NCBI GenBank assembly: GCA_030616365.1
Contig: JAUWXM010000002.1
Location: 1-45,758 of the forward strand
Length of the DNA stretch: 45,758 bases
From: a bacterium
GTDB taxonomy: Bacteria; UBP18; UBA7526
Reading direction: 5' to 3'
Every line of letters begins with the position of its first letter. Position 1 is the stretch's first letter. Made by a program: the position numbers and the translations under genes. The notes under the pieces are model-generated. The model made no database searches and had not been told where the DNA came from. It saw only the letters and a program-made list of their open reading frames with translations. Below are positions 31,682 to 38,370 of this stretch, piece by piece.

Positions 31682-32197
31682 ATGAAAAGAGCAAAGAAAT
31701 TGATACGGGATATCAAAGACTTTCCCAAGAAAGGAGTGGTCTTTAAAGATATCACTACTTTACTAAAGGATGGGCCATCCTTCAGAAGGGTCATTGATCT
31801 CATGGCTGCCCGCTACAAGAACAAGAAGATAGACGTGGTAGTAGGGGTAGAGGCCAGAGGATTTATTATGGGTGCCGCTCTGGCCTATAAATTAAAAGCA
31901 GGGGTCATTCCTATTAGAAAGGCAGGAAAGCTCCCCTATAAGACCCATAGGGCAGAGTATGAATTGGAATACGGGAAGGATGCCTTAGAGGTCCACATCG
32001 ATGCCATAAAGCCTGGGGACAAGGTGCTCATTGCCGATGACCTCTTAGCCACTGGAGGAACGGTCAAGGCAGCCATCAATCTCGTCAAGAAATTAAAAGG
32101 GGAGATTGTAGAGGCCACCTTCTTAATCGAACTTACCTTTCTCAAAGGTCGAGAGAAATTAAAGCCCTATAAAGTCTTCTCTCTCATCCAGTATTAA
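31682..32197 (+). CDS. apt: Adenine phosphoribosyltransferase
   Basis: Salvages adenine to AMP with PRPP, in the cytosol. A 171-residue protein of normal length, with FPKKGVVFKDITTLLKD at the N-terminus, VVVGVEARGFIMGAALAYKL, IRKAGKLPYKTHRAEYELEYG (flexible loop) and the PRPP motif KVLIADDLLATGGTVKAA near residues 117-134. ATG 31682 is preceded by AAGGAGGT; an upstream in-frame start at 31622 would lie in the terminator hairpin and is rejected. It may be cotranscribed with tRNA-Gly when the terminator is read through. Confidence 0.95.
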   Translation: MKRAKKLIRDIKDFPKKGVVFKDITTLLKDGPSFRRVIDLMAARYKNKKIDVVVGVEARGFIMGAALAYKLKAGVIPIRKAGKLPYKTHRAEYELEYGKDALEVHIDAIKPGDKVLIADDLLATGGTVKAAINLVKKLKGEIVEATFLIELTFLKGREKLKPYKVFSLIQY

Positions 32198-32265
32198 GTA
32201 AAAAGTAAGAAGTAACAATAATCATTTTAAATTTTTCATTTTGCATTTTGAATTTCAATAAGGCC
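32195..32265. repeat. AT-rich iterated tract between apt and tRNA-Arg
   Basis: AAGTAAAAAGTAAGAAGTAA is followed by TTTTAAATTTTTCATTTTGC and related words. Same GTAAGAAGT/GTAGGAAA style as the tracts at 22127 and 35571. No gene seen. Confidence 0.45.
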
Positions 32266-32287
32266 TGCCCCGCACCATTATCAATAG

Positions 32288-32361
32288 CTCCCCGTAGCTC
32301 AGCTGGACAGAGCGTCCCCCTCCTAAGGGGAAGGTCGAGTGTTCGAATCACTCCGGGGAGG
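32288..32361 (+). tRNA. tRNA-Arg(CCT), no encoded CCA
   Basis: Acceptor CTCCCCG/CGGGGAG, D arm GCTC-AGCTGGACA-GAGC, anticodon stem TCCCC/GGGGA with loop CTCCTAA (anticodon CCT, reading AGG), variable AGGTC, T arm GAGTG-TTCGAAT-CACTC, discriminator G. The next bases are CGG, so CCA must be added by the cca product. It is bracketed by a perfect 12-bp inverted repeat (32267-32278 and 32373-32384). Confidence 0.9.
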
Positions 32362-32372
32362 CGGAATGAGAT

Positions 32373-32449
32373 ATGGTGCGGGGCCCAGCACCAGAGCAAA
32401 GCTCGGTGCTGGACTAGTCCCGCACCGAAACAAAGTTTCTGGTGCGGGG
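32373..32449. repeat. Compound CCCCGCACC palindrome downstream of tRNA-Arg
   Basis: Outer GGTGCGGG (32375-32382) pairs with CCCGCACC (32419-32426); inside, CCAGCACC (32385-32392) pairs with GGTGCTGG (32405-32412) and GAGC with GCTC around AAA. The CCCGCACC arm then starts a second hairpin, GAAAC-AAA-GTTTC, closed by GGTGCGGG at 32441-32448. Two alternating palindromes share one arm. Confidence 0.75.
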
Positions 32450-32450
32450 T

Positions 32451-32472
32451 AAAAATCCGTCCGGGGGCGCCA
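32451..32472 (+). other. Possible tRNA 3'-end fragment
   Basis: AAATCCGTCCGGGGGCGCCA resembles a T-arm 3' half, acceptor strand and GCCA end. It repeats, with differences, the tRNA-Arg 3' end at 32343-32363 and lies directly after the palindromic element. It may be the displaced original tRNA end. Confidence 0.35.
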
Positions 32473-32485
32473 GAAGGAAATATAA

Positions 32486-32884
32486 TTGAATAGAAAGAGA
32501 ATAGCAGGCTGGATTTTTCTTGTTAGCGGAATAATGATGCTTATGGGAGTGATAGGACAGATCCAGGATTTTATTCCCAGACTCCTCAAGGCAACAGAGA
32601 ATATAGAGCCCTATATGCGGAATAGAATATTCCTGATAGAGTATCTCTTCCTCTTGGGATTTGGAGCAAATGGTATCTTAGCAATCTGTATCTTCCCTGG
32701 ACTTAAGAGGGGAGAGAGGAGGGTCTGGGGACTGGCCTTTATTCCCACCTTCTATATGTTAATCATGGCCATCTTAATTCCTATCTTCACCCCTCAGGAC
32801 TGGATGCACTCCCTTATCTACACCCTACCCTTTGGCCTGGCTATGTTTATTTCCTTAATCCTCGGCCATAAAGAAATCAAATAA
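32486..32884 (+). CDS. Small multi-spanning membrane protein, family not recognised
   Basis: A 132-residue protein with about four hydrophobic helices (near residues 7-25, 47-65, 80-98 and 112-127). I do not recognise the family. The TTG start has AAGGA eight bases upstream; no good ATG is near the N-terminal helix, so the start is uncertain. Helices are linked by short charged loops (PGLKRGERRVWG). It directly precedes the DUF2784 gene with 14 bases between, so the two may be cotranscribed. Confidence 0.6.
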   Translation: MNRKRIAGWIFLVSGIMMLMGVIGQIQDFIPRLLKATENIEPYMRNRIFLIEYLFLLGFGANGILAICIFPGLKRGERRVWGLAFIPTFYMLIMAILIPIFTPQDWMHSLIYTLPFGLAMFISLILGHKEIK

Positions 32885-32898
32885 TTTTCTCTTAAGTT

Positions 32899-33411
32899 AT
32901 GGTATATAAAATCTTTGCCGATATAATCGTGGTTATGCATTTTGCCTGGATATTGTTTATGCTCCTGGGGTTTATACTCACCTCATGCGGTTTCTTTTCC
33001 ACCTACGTCTTCCCGCTTACGCTAAAGCTTCAGCGGACAGGTCGGACTTCGGCGGACAGATGGAAAAGATTTTTTGATAAGTGGCTCTTTAGGACACTTC
33101 ATCTTTTTGGTATAGCCTATGTCAGCTTTTTAGCCATTCTGGGTAAGTACTGCCCGCTGACCATATGGGAAAATTCCTTAAGGGCGAAGTATGATCCTAC
33201 TCTAACCTATTCTGGTTCGTGTATCGTTCATTATATCGAGAAGTTAATCTATCTGGATGTCAATCTATTAGTGATATTAATACCCACGATATTCATCGCT
33301 ATCTTCACCCTAGTGGTATTTATAATTAAACCGCCGACAAAAGTAAGGAAGCCCTTCGCTTTGCTCAGGAACCTTGTTTTTCACTTTGTTCAAAATAAAA
33401 AGAATATTTAA
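32899..33411 (+). CDS. DUF2784-like membrane protein with in-frame repeat insert
   Basis: A 170-residue protein with about four helices. Family marks: HFAWILFMLLGFILT near the N-terminus, then YCPLTIWENSLRAKYDPTLTY with YSGSCIVHYIEKLIY. Role unknown. The stretch KLQRTGRTSADRW (about residues 42-54), between helices 1-2 and the WLFRTLHLFG segment, is coded by a repeat (33028-33059) with two GCGGACAG copies. The C-terminal extension KPFALLRNLVFHFVQNKKNI also looks added. Start ATG at 32899; weak ribosome site (TCTTAAG). Confidence 0.75.
   Translation: MVYKIFADIIVVMHFAWILFMLLGFILTSCGFFSTYVFPLTLKLQRTGRTSADRWKRFFDKWLFRTLHLFGIAYVSFLAILGKYCPLTIWENSLRAKYDPTLTYSGSCIVHYIEKLIYLDVNLLVILIPTIFIAIFTLVVFIIKPPTKVRKPFALLRNLVFHFVQNKKNI
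33028..33059. repeat. In-frame CTTC(A/G)GCGGACAG repeat in the DUF2784 gene
   Basis: CTTCAGCGGACAG at 33028-33040 and CTTCGGCGGACAG at 33047-33059 differ at one base and are joined by GTCGGA. It is compatible with the reading frame of the gene and adds residues in a loop. Confidence 0.65.
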
Positions 33412-33531
33412 ATGGAGAAAAATTTAATCTTAATTTTGCTTATCCTCCGCTATTTTTAAATTCTTAAGAATTTGGAAACAAGAAATGGAAGAATAATAGG
33501 GAAGGAAGGCAAAGAAGTAGGAAAATAAAAT

Positions 33532-33560
33532 TTGCCCCCATTAAGAGAATATGATAGAAT
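33532..33560 (+). promoter_or_regulatory. Promoter of the small HTH gene
   Basis: TTGCCC at 33532-33537 and TAGAAT at 33555-33560, 17 bases apart, 22 bases before the ATG at 33583. Confidence 0.55.
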
Positions 33561-33582
33561 GTGATTGGAAAGGCGTAGATTT

Positions 33583-33789
33583 ATGGCAAAGGAAATTGAG
33601 GAGTTCAGGGAACTTCATAAGATTTACTTATATGTTGATTACAAAATCAGCGATTTAGCAAAGCGATTGAATGTAAGCCGCAAAACGGTTGGGCGTTGGC
33701 TAAGTGGTAAAGCCCAACCAAGCAAGGAACAATTAAAGGAAATAAGAAAATATCTGGATGAGAAAAAGGCAGCACAGAAAACTATTTAA
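33583..33789 (+). CDS. Small XRE-like helix-turn-helix protein
   Basis: A 68-residue protein made almost wholly of one HTH: YKISDLAKRLNVSRKTVGRW is the helix-turn-helix and SGKAQPSKEQLKEIRKYL the following helices. It is probably a DNA-binding regulator of unknown target. I chose ATG 33583 (AAAGG upstream) over the GTG at 33565. It has its own promoter and a clear terminator (33816-33845), so it is a single-gene unit. Nothing nearby hints at its target, although the following 0.9 kb has no gene. Confidence 0.7.
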   Translation: MAKEIEEFRELHKIYLYVDYKISDLAKRLNVSRKTVGRWLSGKAQPSKEQLKEIRKYLDEKKAAQKTI

Positions 33790-33815
33790 GTAATAGTCAT
33801 TTGTAGATTATAAAC

Positions 33816-33845
33816 AAGCAGGGGAGTTTTAAACCCTGCTTTTTT
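33816..33845 (+). terminator. Terminator of the HTH gene
   Basis: AAGCAGGG at 33816-33823 pairs with CCCTGCTT at 33834-33841, then T-rich to 33845. Confidence 0.75.
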
Positions 33846-33868
33846 GTTTAACGGGGGGCAGGCAGGTT

Positions 33869-33951
33869 ATTTCTGAACAAAGTGAAGAAAGAGACAACTT
33901 GCTTGGCTCATTTCTGAGCATCAGTGAAGAAAGAGACAACTTGTTTGACTC
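33869..33951. repeat. Two-unit tandem repeat (41-42 bp)
   Basis: Unit 1 (33869-33909) and unit 2 (33910-33951) both begin ATTTCTGA and contain GTGAAGAAAGAGACAACTTG, then CTTGGCTC or TTTGACTC. A third starts at 33952 and degenerates. Confidence 0.75.
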
Positions 33952-34594
33952 ATTTTTAGCCCATTTTAATAATTTTGGCCTATGAAAGCCCAGGATCCCC
34001 AAATTTGGCCATACCAAACCCTAGGTATATTGAGAAAAGGCCCTTAGAGGCGATTCTCGTGCGTCCTACGCCGATGTTAATGCTCTGGCTAGGCTCTTAT
34101 TTTAGGGGTATTTGGTAATGAGCAGGGGGCAGTAAGAAAAAATTGGATTTTGGTGGGGAAGTCTTTGATATAAGTTACGAATGACGAGTTATGAGTTATG
34201 CGTGAGAGATGAATGATTATATTTCTGCTAAGTCCAATTATTATAAGGGGTTAGTGGGTTCTTATTCCTTAAAATTCTTAGTACCAGTAGGGGATTATTC
34301 TCGAAAAGGGGCTATTTTTGTGGATGTCGCACTGGTAGTGATAACATATCTTATGTAAACTTCATAGCATTTCAACAAGCATAAAATGAGCAGAAATAAG
34401 CATAATACAAGGGTTTATGATTTCCTTTCTCTGAGGCCATTTTCCTTAAAGTAATTTCTCAAGTTAAATAACGTAACTACTTGATCTCTCCGCAGTTTAG
34501 AATTTTATCATTTCCCTGCTGTAATACCTATTTTTACAGCAAAATATCGTAGAGAAGGTAGCGATTGGGCTATTTAAATCATTTTTGAGGGCAA

Positions 34595-34635
34595 TAAAAA
34601 ATGCCGACCCATCCTTTTATATAGATATTCGGCAT
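34595..34635 (-). terminator. Terminator of the minus-strand operon
   Basis: Read on the minus strand, ATGCCGA (34635-34629) pairs with TCGGCAT (34607-34601), followed by TTTTTA. It lies about 70 bases past the nucleotidyltransferase stop. Confidence 0.6.
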
Positions 34636-34705
34636 CTTAAAATGCTTATTCAGTGATTAATTAGGCCAAAACAGCCATTTAGCCCATATCAAACCATTAC
34701 TACTT

Positions 34706-35566
34706 CTAAAAAAGGCCCTTGGAGGCGATTTTTGAGGCTTCTTCGAGGCTTTTCAGGCTTCCCACCTCATGCCAGAACTCCCCTGTCAGGTATCCGAAGA
34801 GGGGATCTCCCTTCTTAAGCATCTGGAGGTATACCCTTTCCAGACCGTAGAATTTATTAGGCGGGATATACTGCAAGACCCTTGGCTCTAAAATAACGAT
34901 CCCAGTATGGGCCGCTTTAGTCGCTGGTTCTTCGCTTTTATATTTGTTTAAAAACTGGCAGACCCTTCCCTGATCATCTAACCCAATGACTCCATACCTC
35001 CGAGGATTCTTAGTTTTCTTTAAGATCATAGTGGCTAAAGACTTCTTATTTTTATGGAAAGCAAGGGCTTTTTTAATATCTATAGTGGTTAAAGAGTCGC
35101 AGGCAGTAACCAAGAAGGTTTTCTTTAACTCCTTCTCTTTCTTCTTTAAGGCCCCAGCGGTACCCAGAATATTCTTCTCGTAGGAATAAGTAATCTTTAG
35201 ACCAAACTCCCCTCTCCTAAGATATCCCCTTCGGGGATACTTCCATAGGGGTTTCACCCCTCTGGCGGTCGGCAAAGGCATGCCTTGCCTCCCTGTCACC
35301 CTCCTGGGGGGAAGCAGATTCTTTCCCCCAGACCCCCTAATCCGCGTGGGAATTTTAACAAATTCCGATGCGCTGAGATATCTCTTAATCATATCTGGCA
35401 TATAATGAAGATTGATAATGACCTCTTTTATTCCTTGATTAGCCAACCACTCTAAGACATAGTCTATGACTGGTCGGCCCTTAACTTCGATTAATGGTTT
35501 TGGTTTCTTAAATGTTAAAGGCCGCAGTCTGGTTCCCAGTCCCGCGGCCAGTATAAAGGCTTTCAT
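34706..35566 (-). CDS. Sugar nucleotidyltransferase with in-frame palindrome-mosaic insert
   Basis: A 286-residue NDP-sugar pyrophosphorylase-type protein (activates a sugar-1-phosphate with a nucleotide triphosphate). The N-terminal AGLGTRLRPLT and KPKPLIEVKGRPVIDYVLEWL motifs, the later LVTACDSLTT and GVIGLDDQGRV segments, and HEVGSLKSLEEA identify it. Residues about 68-119 are an arginine- and glycine-rich insert (from TRIRGSGGKNLLPPRRVTGR to KPLWKYPRRGYL) that interrupts the fold between YLSASEF and EFGLKITYSYE, where homologues have a short turn. It is coded by 35209-35365. Gene likely functional if the insert loops out. Substrate unknown. Confidence 0.82.
   Translation of the reverse strand: MKAFILAAGLGTRLRPLTFKKPKPLIEVKGRPVIDYVLEWLANQGIKEVIINLHYMPDMIKRYLSASEFVKIPTRIRGSGGKNLLPPRRVTGRQGMPLPTARGVKPLWKYPRRGYLRRGEFGLKITYSYEKNILGTAGALKKKEKELKKTFLVTACDSLTTIDIKKALAFHKNKKSLATMILKKTKNPRRYGVIGLDDQGRVCQFLNKYKSEEPATKAAHTGIVILEPRVLQYIPPNKFYGLERVYLQMLKKGDPLFGYLTGEFWHEVGSLKSLEEASKIASKGLF
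35209..35365. repeat. In-frame palindromic-element mosaic inside the nucleotidyltransferase gene
   Basis: About 156 bases (52 codons) hold five small hairpins in a row: ATCCCCTTCGGGGAT (35224-35238), CCATAGGGGTTTCACCCCTC (35243-35262), GGCAAAGGCATGCCTTGCC (35271-35289), CTGGGGGGAA/TTTCCCCCAG (35304-35331), and GGAATTT-TAAC-AAATTCC (about 35349-35366). No stop appears in the coding frame. The flanks GAATTT and GAGTTT on the minus strand look like a near target-site duplication. Confidence 0.8.
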
Positions 35567-35570
35567 CTAC

Positions 35571-35608
35571 TTTCCTACTTTCCTACTTTCTTACTTTCCT
35601 ACTCTTAT
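35571..35608. repeat. CTACTTTC iterated repeat (GTAGGAAA family)
   Basis: TACTTTCCTACTTTCCTACT and then TTCTTACTTTCCTACTC, between the nucleotidyltransferase and SppA genes. It is the reverse complement of the tract at 22127-22160. Confidence 0.6.
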
Positions 35609-35612
35609 ACTC

Positions 35613-36482
35613 TTATTCAAAAATGTACTCTAAAGAAATGTCGCTTCTGTCTCGGGGACGAAGGAGATCGAAGATGGTGAGCCTCCTTTTCTCCTTCTCC
35701 CGGATGACCTTTGGTTCTCCCTTTATCTTGGCCAGTTCTCCGGCTACCTTTATAGCATCATCCAGGTTACCTAACTCATCTACCAGGCCCAATTTCTTGG
35801 CTTGCTTCCCAGTAAATATCCTTCCATCTGCTAAGGAACGCACCTTTCTCTTATCTAAATTCCGCTCCTTTGCAATGACCTCGATGAACTGATTATGGAC
35901 GTCGTTTATCACCCTTTGAAGGAGGACTCTCTCTGCTGGGGTCATGGCCCGAGAGGGTGAGCCGATGTCCTTATGGACACCGCTCTTTATTACCTCAAAC
36001 TTCAGTCCCACTTTCTTAAATAATTCCTCCAGATTTGAGATGTGCATGGCCACTCCGATGGAACCAGTTACTGTTCCTGGATTGGCGATGATCTTATCTG
36101 CAGCACAGGCGATATAGTATCCCCCAGAGGCCGCCACCCCACCCATTGAGGCCACCACTTTCTTTTTCTCCCTGACCTTGTTCAACTCCTCGTAAATCTC
36201 CTGGCAGGCAGCCACTCCCCCGCCCGGGGTCTCAATCCTGATGACTAAGGCCTTGACCCTGTGATTCTTTTTATATTTATGAATCTTTTCAATTATCCCT
36301 CTTGAAGTATAGATGGGCCCTTTGATGTCAATGATGGCGACATTCCCCACCCCAAGCTCTGCCCTCCGTGCCAGGAATACTGAGAGGACGACTATTTCCA
36401 CAAGCAGGATGAGAAGAATAATCCCTCCCGCAACTATTCCCACGATGAGCGCTACCTTCCTTTTTTTCTTTTCTTTCTTCAT
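35613..36482 (-). CDS. sppA: SppA-type signal peptide peptidase (S49)
   Basis: A 289-residue inner-membrane protease that degrades leftover signal peptides. One N-terminal helix (about 10-35) anchors it, followed by the ClpP-like fold: IDIKGPIYTSRGI, ALVIRIETPGGGVAACQEI, ASMGGVAASGGYYIACAADK with nucleophile Ser in ASGGYY, and GVHKDIGSPSRAM with the general-base Lys. A C-terminal FTGKQAKKLGLVDELGNLDD segment is typical. AGGAGG precedes the start. It is next to the CaCA gene with a 70-base gap holding a CCCCGAT hairpin. Confidence 0.88.
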   Translation of the reverse strand: MKKEKKKRKVALIVGIVAGGIILLILLVEIVVLSVFLARRAELGVGNVAIIDIKGPIYTSRGIIEKIHKYKKNHRVKALVIRIETPGGGVAACQEIYEELNKVREKKKVVASMGGVAASGGYYIACAADKIIANPGTVTGSIGVAMHISNLEELFKKVGLKFEVIKSGVHKDIGSPSRAMTPAERVLLQRVINDVHNQFIEVIAKERNLDKRKVRSLADGRIFTGKQAKKLGLVDELGNLDDAIKVAGELAKIKGEPKVIREKEKRRLTIFDLLRPRDRSDISLEYIFE

Positions 36483-36530
36483 CTCTTCCTCCTATTTTAA
36501 AGTATCGAAATTTCAATAAAACAAGGTTCT

Positions 36531-36546
36531 CCCCGATTTATCGGGG
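36531..36546. repeat. CCCCGAT-TT-ATCGGGG palindrome
   Basis: A perfect 7-bp hairpin upstream of sppA in its transcription direction. It is the same word as the two hairpins in the TPP riboswitch (27322-27341 and 27385-27400). Confidence 0.7.
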
Positions 36547-36552
36547 AGGTTC

Positions 36553-37527
36553 TTATCTCATTTTGAATAGATAATACATTCCGATCAGGTAGACGGTGAT
36601 GATGAATAGACTATCGGGGCTGAAGCGGGGAACCTTCTTTTTCGAGCGATAGAGGAGACCCCCCAGAGTAATAATAGTTAGGGCAATTACTATCCCAGCA
36701 GTGAGAAGATTAGTAGAGGATACTGCCTTAAGTATCGGCCCATCGCGATAGAAAATATCGGTTAAAGGAATGATAGCTAAGTTGAACATATTGCTTCCCA
36801 GTAGAGCCCCAATGGCCATATCTAAAGCACCTATCTTGAGAGCGGTTCCTGCTACCACCACCTCAGGAAGAGAAGTGGTCACTGCCAAGAAGAAACTGCC
36901 CACAAATGTCCTACCCCAGTGAGTCTTTATAGCGATTTCCTCTCCCAGATTAGCCAACCAGATGCCCGCCCCCACAATGAATAGAGCAGCAATAATAAAC
37001 TTAGTAATTGGTAACTTCTCTCTTAACCCTTGACCCTTGACCCGTGACCCTTCATTTCTGCGCTCATATCTATAAACAAACCTCATACCCAGAAGATAGA
37101 TAATGAGGATTAAGAGACTATCTAGGCCGAACCATCCTAAAGAGAAGGGAGAATGAGACAGAATGCCTCCTCCCACTATGCCAACCAGGATAATACCAAA
37201 GAGACTGCAGATTGCCCCACCAACTATTTTAGATGTGGGACGCTTCTGACGATAAATGACAAGTAATAACCCCAGAGCCATAAGGTTAAAGGCATTGCTT
37301 CCCAGAAGATCCCCCAGGGCCAGGTCCGGAGCCTTTACCATTAAAGCGGCACCCATACTGGTTACTAATTCAGGGAGGGAGGTCACAGCAGCGATTAATA
37401 TTATTCCGATCCAGGCCCTGGTCAAACCTGTCCTCTGGGCAATCTGATCTCCGTAATGGCAGAGTCTTATCCCAGAGAAGATAATAATTAAAGCAGTAAC
37501 AATAAACTTAAGCCAAAGCAGTAACAT
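36553..37527 (-). CDS. Calcium/sodium:proton antiporter-like protein (CaCA)
   Basis: A 324-residue inner-membrane antiporter with about 10 helices in two inverted halves. Alpha repeats are clear: ITAVTSLPELVTSMG-like AAVTSLPELVTS with LGDLLGSNAFNL in the first half, and AVTTSLPEVVVA with IGALLGSNMFNL in the second. Ions would be Ca2+ exchanged for H+ or Na+. The cytoplasmic linker (about residues 157-170, RRNEGSRVKGQGLREK) is coded by an iterated CCCTTGA repeat (37027-37053). Its ATG directly abuts the stop of the upstream aldolase gene. Confidence 0.85.
   Translation of the reverse strand: MLLLWLKFIVTALIIIFSGIRLCHYGDQIAQRTGLTRAWIGIILIAAVTSLPELVTSMGAALMVKAPDLALGDLLGSNAFNLMALGLLLVIYRQKRPTSKIVGGAICSLFGIILVGIVGGGILSHSPFSLGWFGLDSLLILIIYLLGMRFVYRYERRNEGSRVKGQGLREKLPITKFIIAALFIVGAGIWLANLGEEIAIKTHWGRTFVGSFFLAVTTSLPEVVVAGTALKIGALDMAIGALLGSNMFNLAIIPLTDIFYRDGPILKAVSSTNLLTAGIVIALTIITLGGLLYRSKKKVPRFSPDSLFIITVYLIGMYYLFKMR
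37027..37053. repeat. In-frame CCCTTGA iterated repeat in the CaCA linker
   Basis: Four head-to-tail seven-base words, CCCTTGA CCCTTGA CCCGTGA CCCTTCA, coding for Gly/Ser/Arg/Lys/Gln residues between the two halves of the antiporter. Confidence 0.65.
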
Positions 37528-38118
37528 CTATTTGTTCTTCATCCTGAGGATTCTCTGGTGATAGAGACTAGGGCTTAGAGTTTTTACCAGATGGATTATC
37601 ATAGAGGAATGTTCTAAAGAAGAGGTCTTAAGGTAAGCCTCTTCTAAGGTCTCTCCAATAGCAAAACTTCCATGTCCTTTAATCATAGCGATTTTGCTCC
37701 CATTGAAGAGTTTTGCCAATTGAGAAGCAACGACCTCTGAACCAATGCTATTCTCGACGGCTAAGATAGGAACCTTTGGTAGATAGAAAGCGCCCTCTTC
37801 GTCAATGGGAATGATCTCCTTCTCTATGAGAGATAAAGCGATAGCATAAGGAGGGTGGGCATGGACGCAGGCCAAAGTAGAGGTTGCCTGATAGATCGCC
37901 CGATGAACGACCAATTCTCTTGAGGCAGCCTCTACTTTATCAGCGATTAGAGGGACAGAGACGATATCTTCCCCTGTCAAATTTCCCAGCATAGAACCCC
38001 GGCGGGTGATGAGGATTTCGTTTCCCCGCTTCACGCTCAGGTTCCCACTATGGGAGGCGATGAGCCCTCGAATGAAAAGTTCCCTACCGAATTTTATAAA
38101 ATCTTCTTCTAATCCCAT
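37528..38118 (-). CDS. Class II aldolase/adducin family protein
   Basis: A 196-residue cytosolic aldolase of the fuculose-1-phosphate aldolase type (RhaD/FucA/AraD superfamily). Motifs: RGLIASHSGNLSVKRGNEIL (phosphate site), TRRGSMLGNLTGEDIV, the acid/base Glu in SRELVVHRAIY, and the Zn ligands in CVHAHPPYAIAL (His, His) and KGHGSFAIG (His). Substrate could be a sugar-phosphate or ribulose-phosphate. It comes after the repeat-rich gap and ends immediately before the CaCA ATG. Confidence 0.85.
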   Translation of the reverse strand: MGLEEDFIKFGRELFIRGLIASHSGNLSVKRGNEILITRRGSMLGNLTGEDIVSVPLIADKVEAASRELVVHRAIYQATSTLACVHAHPPYAIALSLIEKEIIPIDEEGAFYLPKVPILAVENSIGSEVVASQLAKLFNGSKIAMIKGHGSFAIGETLEEAYLKTSSLEHSSMIIHLVKTLSPSLYHQRILRMKNK

Positions 38119-38370
38119 CTTGCTTCCCTACTCTATTTTATTGGGCAAAATACTAAATTCTAATATCGAAACTCTAAACAATATCTAAATTCAAAATTCA
38201 AATGACCAAAACAGTTTTGGATTTAGAACATTCGGATTTTGGACATTTGATATTGTTTCGGTCAATGCTTAATTATTTATGCTCTCTCCAATGCCAGCGA
38301 AGCGCATTGGGTTTTCGGATTTTCCCGCCTCTGGCGGGACCCCGTCGTATGGCGGTGGCGTGCTTCGGAT
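38119..38370. repeat. Repeat-rich gap between NDK and aldolase genes
   Basis: AAACAATATC (38176-38185) is inverted at 38249-38258 (GATATTGTTT), enclosing AATTCAAAATTCAAATGACC-type words. Next comes ATGCCAGCGAAGCGCAT (38291-38307), inverted relative to 27509-27525, then TCCCGCC-TCT-GGCGGGA (38323-38339). No gene seen on either strand. Confidence 0.65.

Larger units (their letters stand above)
33846..34705. other. About 0.86 kb without an intact gene
   Basis: Two 41-42 bp tandem units lie at 33869-33909 and 33910-33951 (shared GTGAAGAAAGAGACAACTTG). A degenerate copy of the nucleotidyltransferase 3' end lies at 34011-34055, resembling 34686-34730. A minus-strand hairpin terminator is at 34595-34635. 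The remainder, about 34060-34590, shows no gene, tRNA or clear structure to my eye. Confidence 0.5.

Noticed and set aside
32248..32493. Open frames across tRNA-Arg on both strands
   Set aside because: They read through the tRNA and palindromes; no ribosome site or known family.
34060..34590. A small RNA or gene in the gene-free gap
   Set aside because: No promoter/terminator pair, no known RNA consensus and no coding pattern that I could support.
33846..34705. Insertion sequence remnant
   Set aside because: No transposase-like frame, no terminal inverted repeats with target duplication seen.
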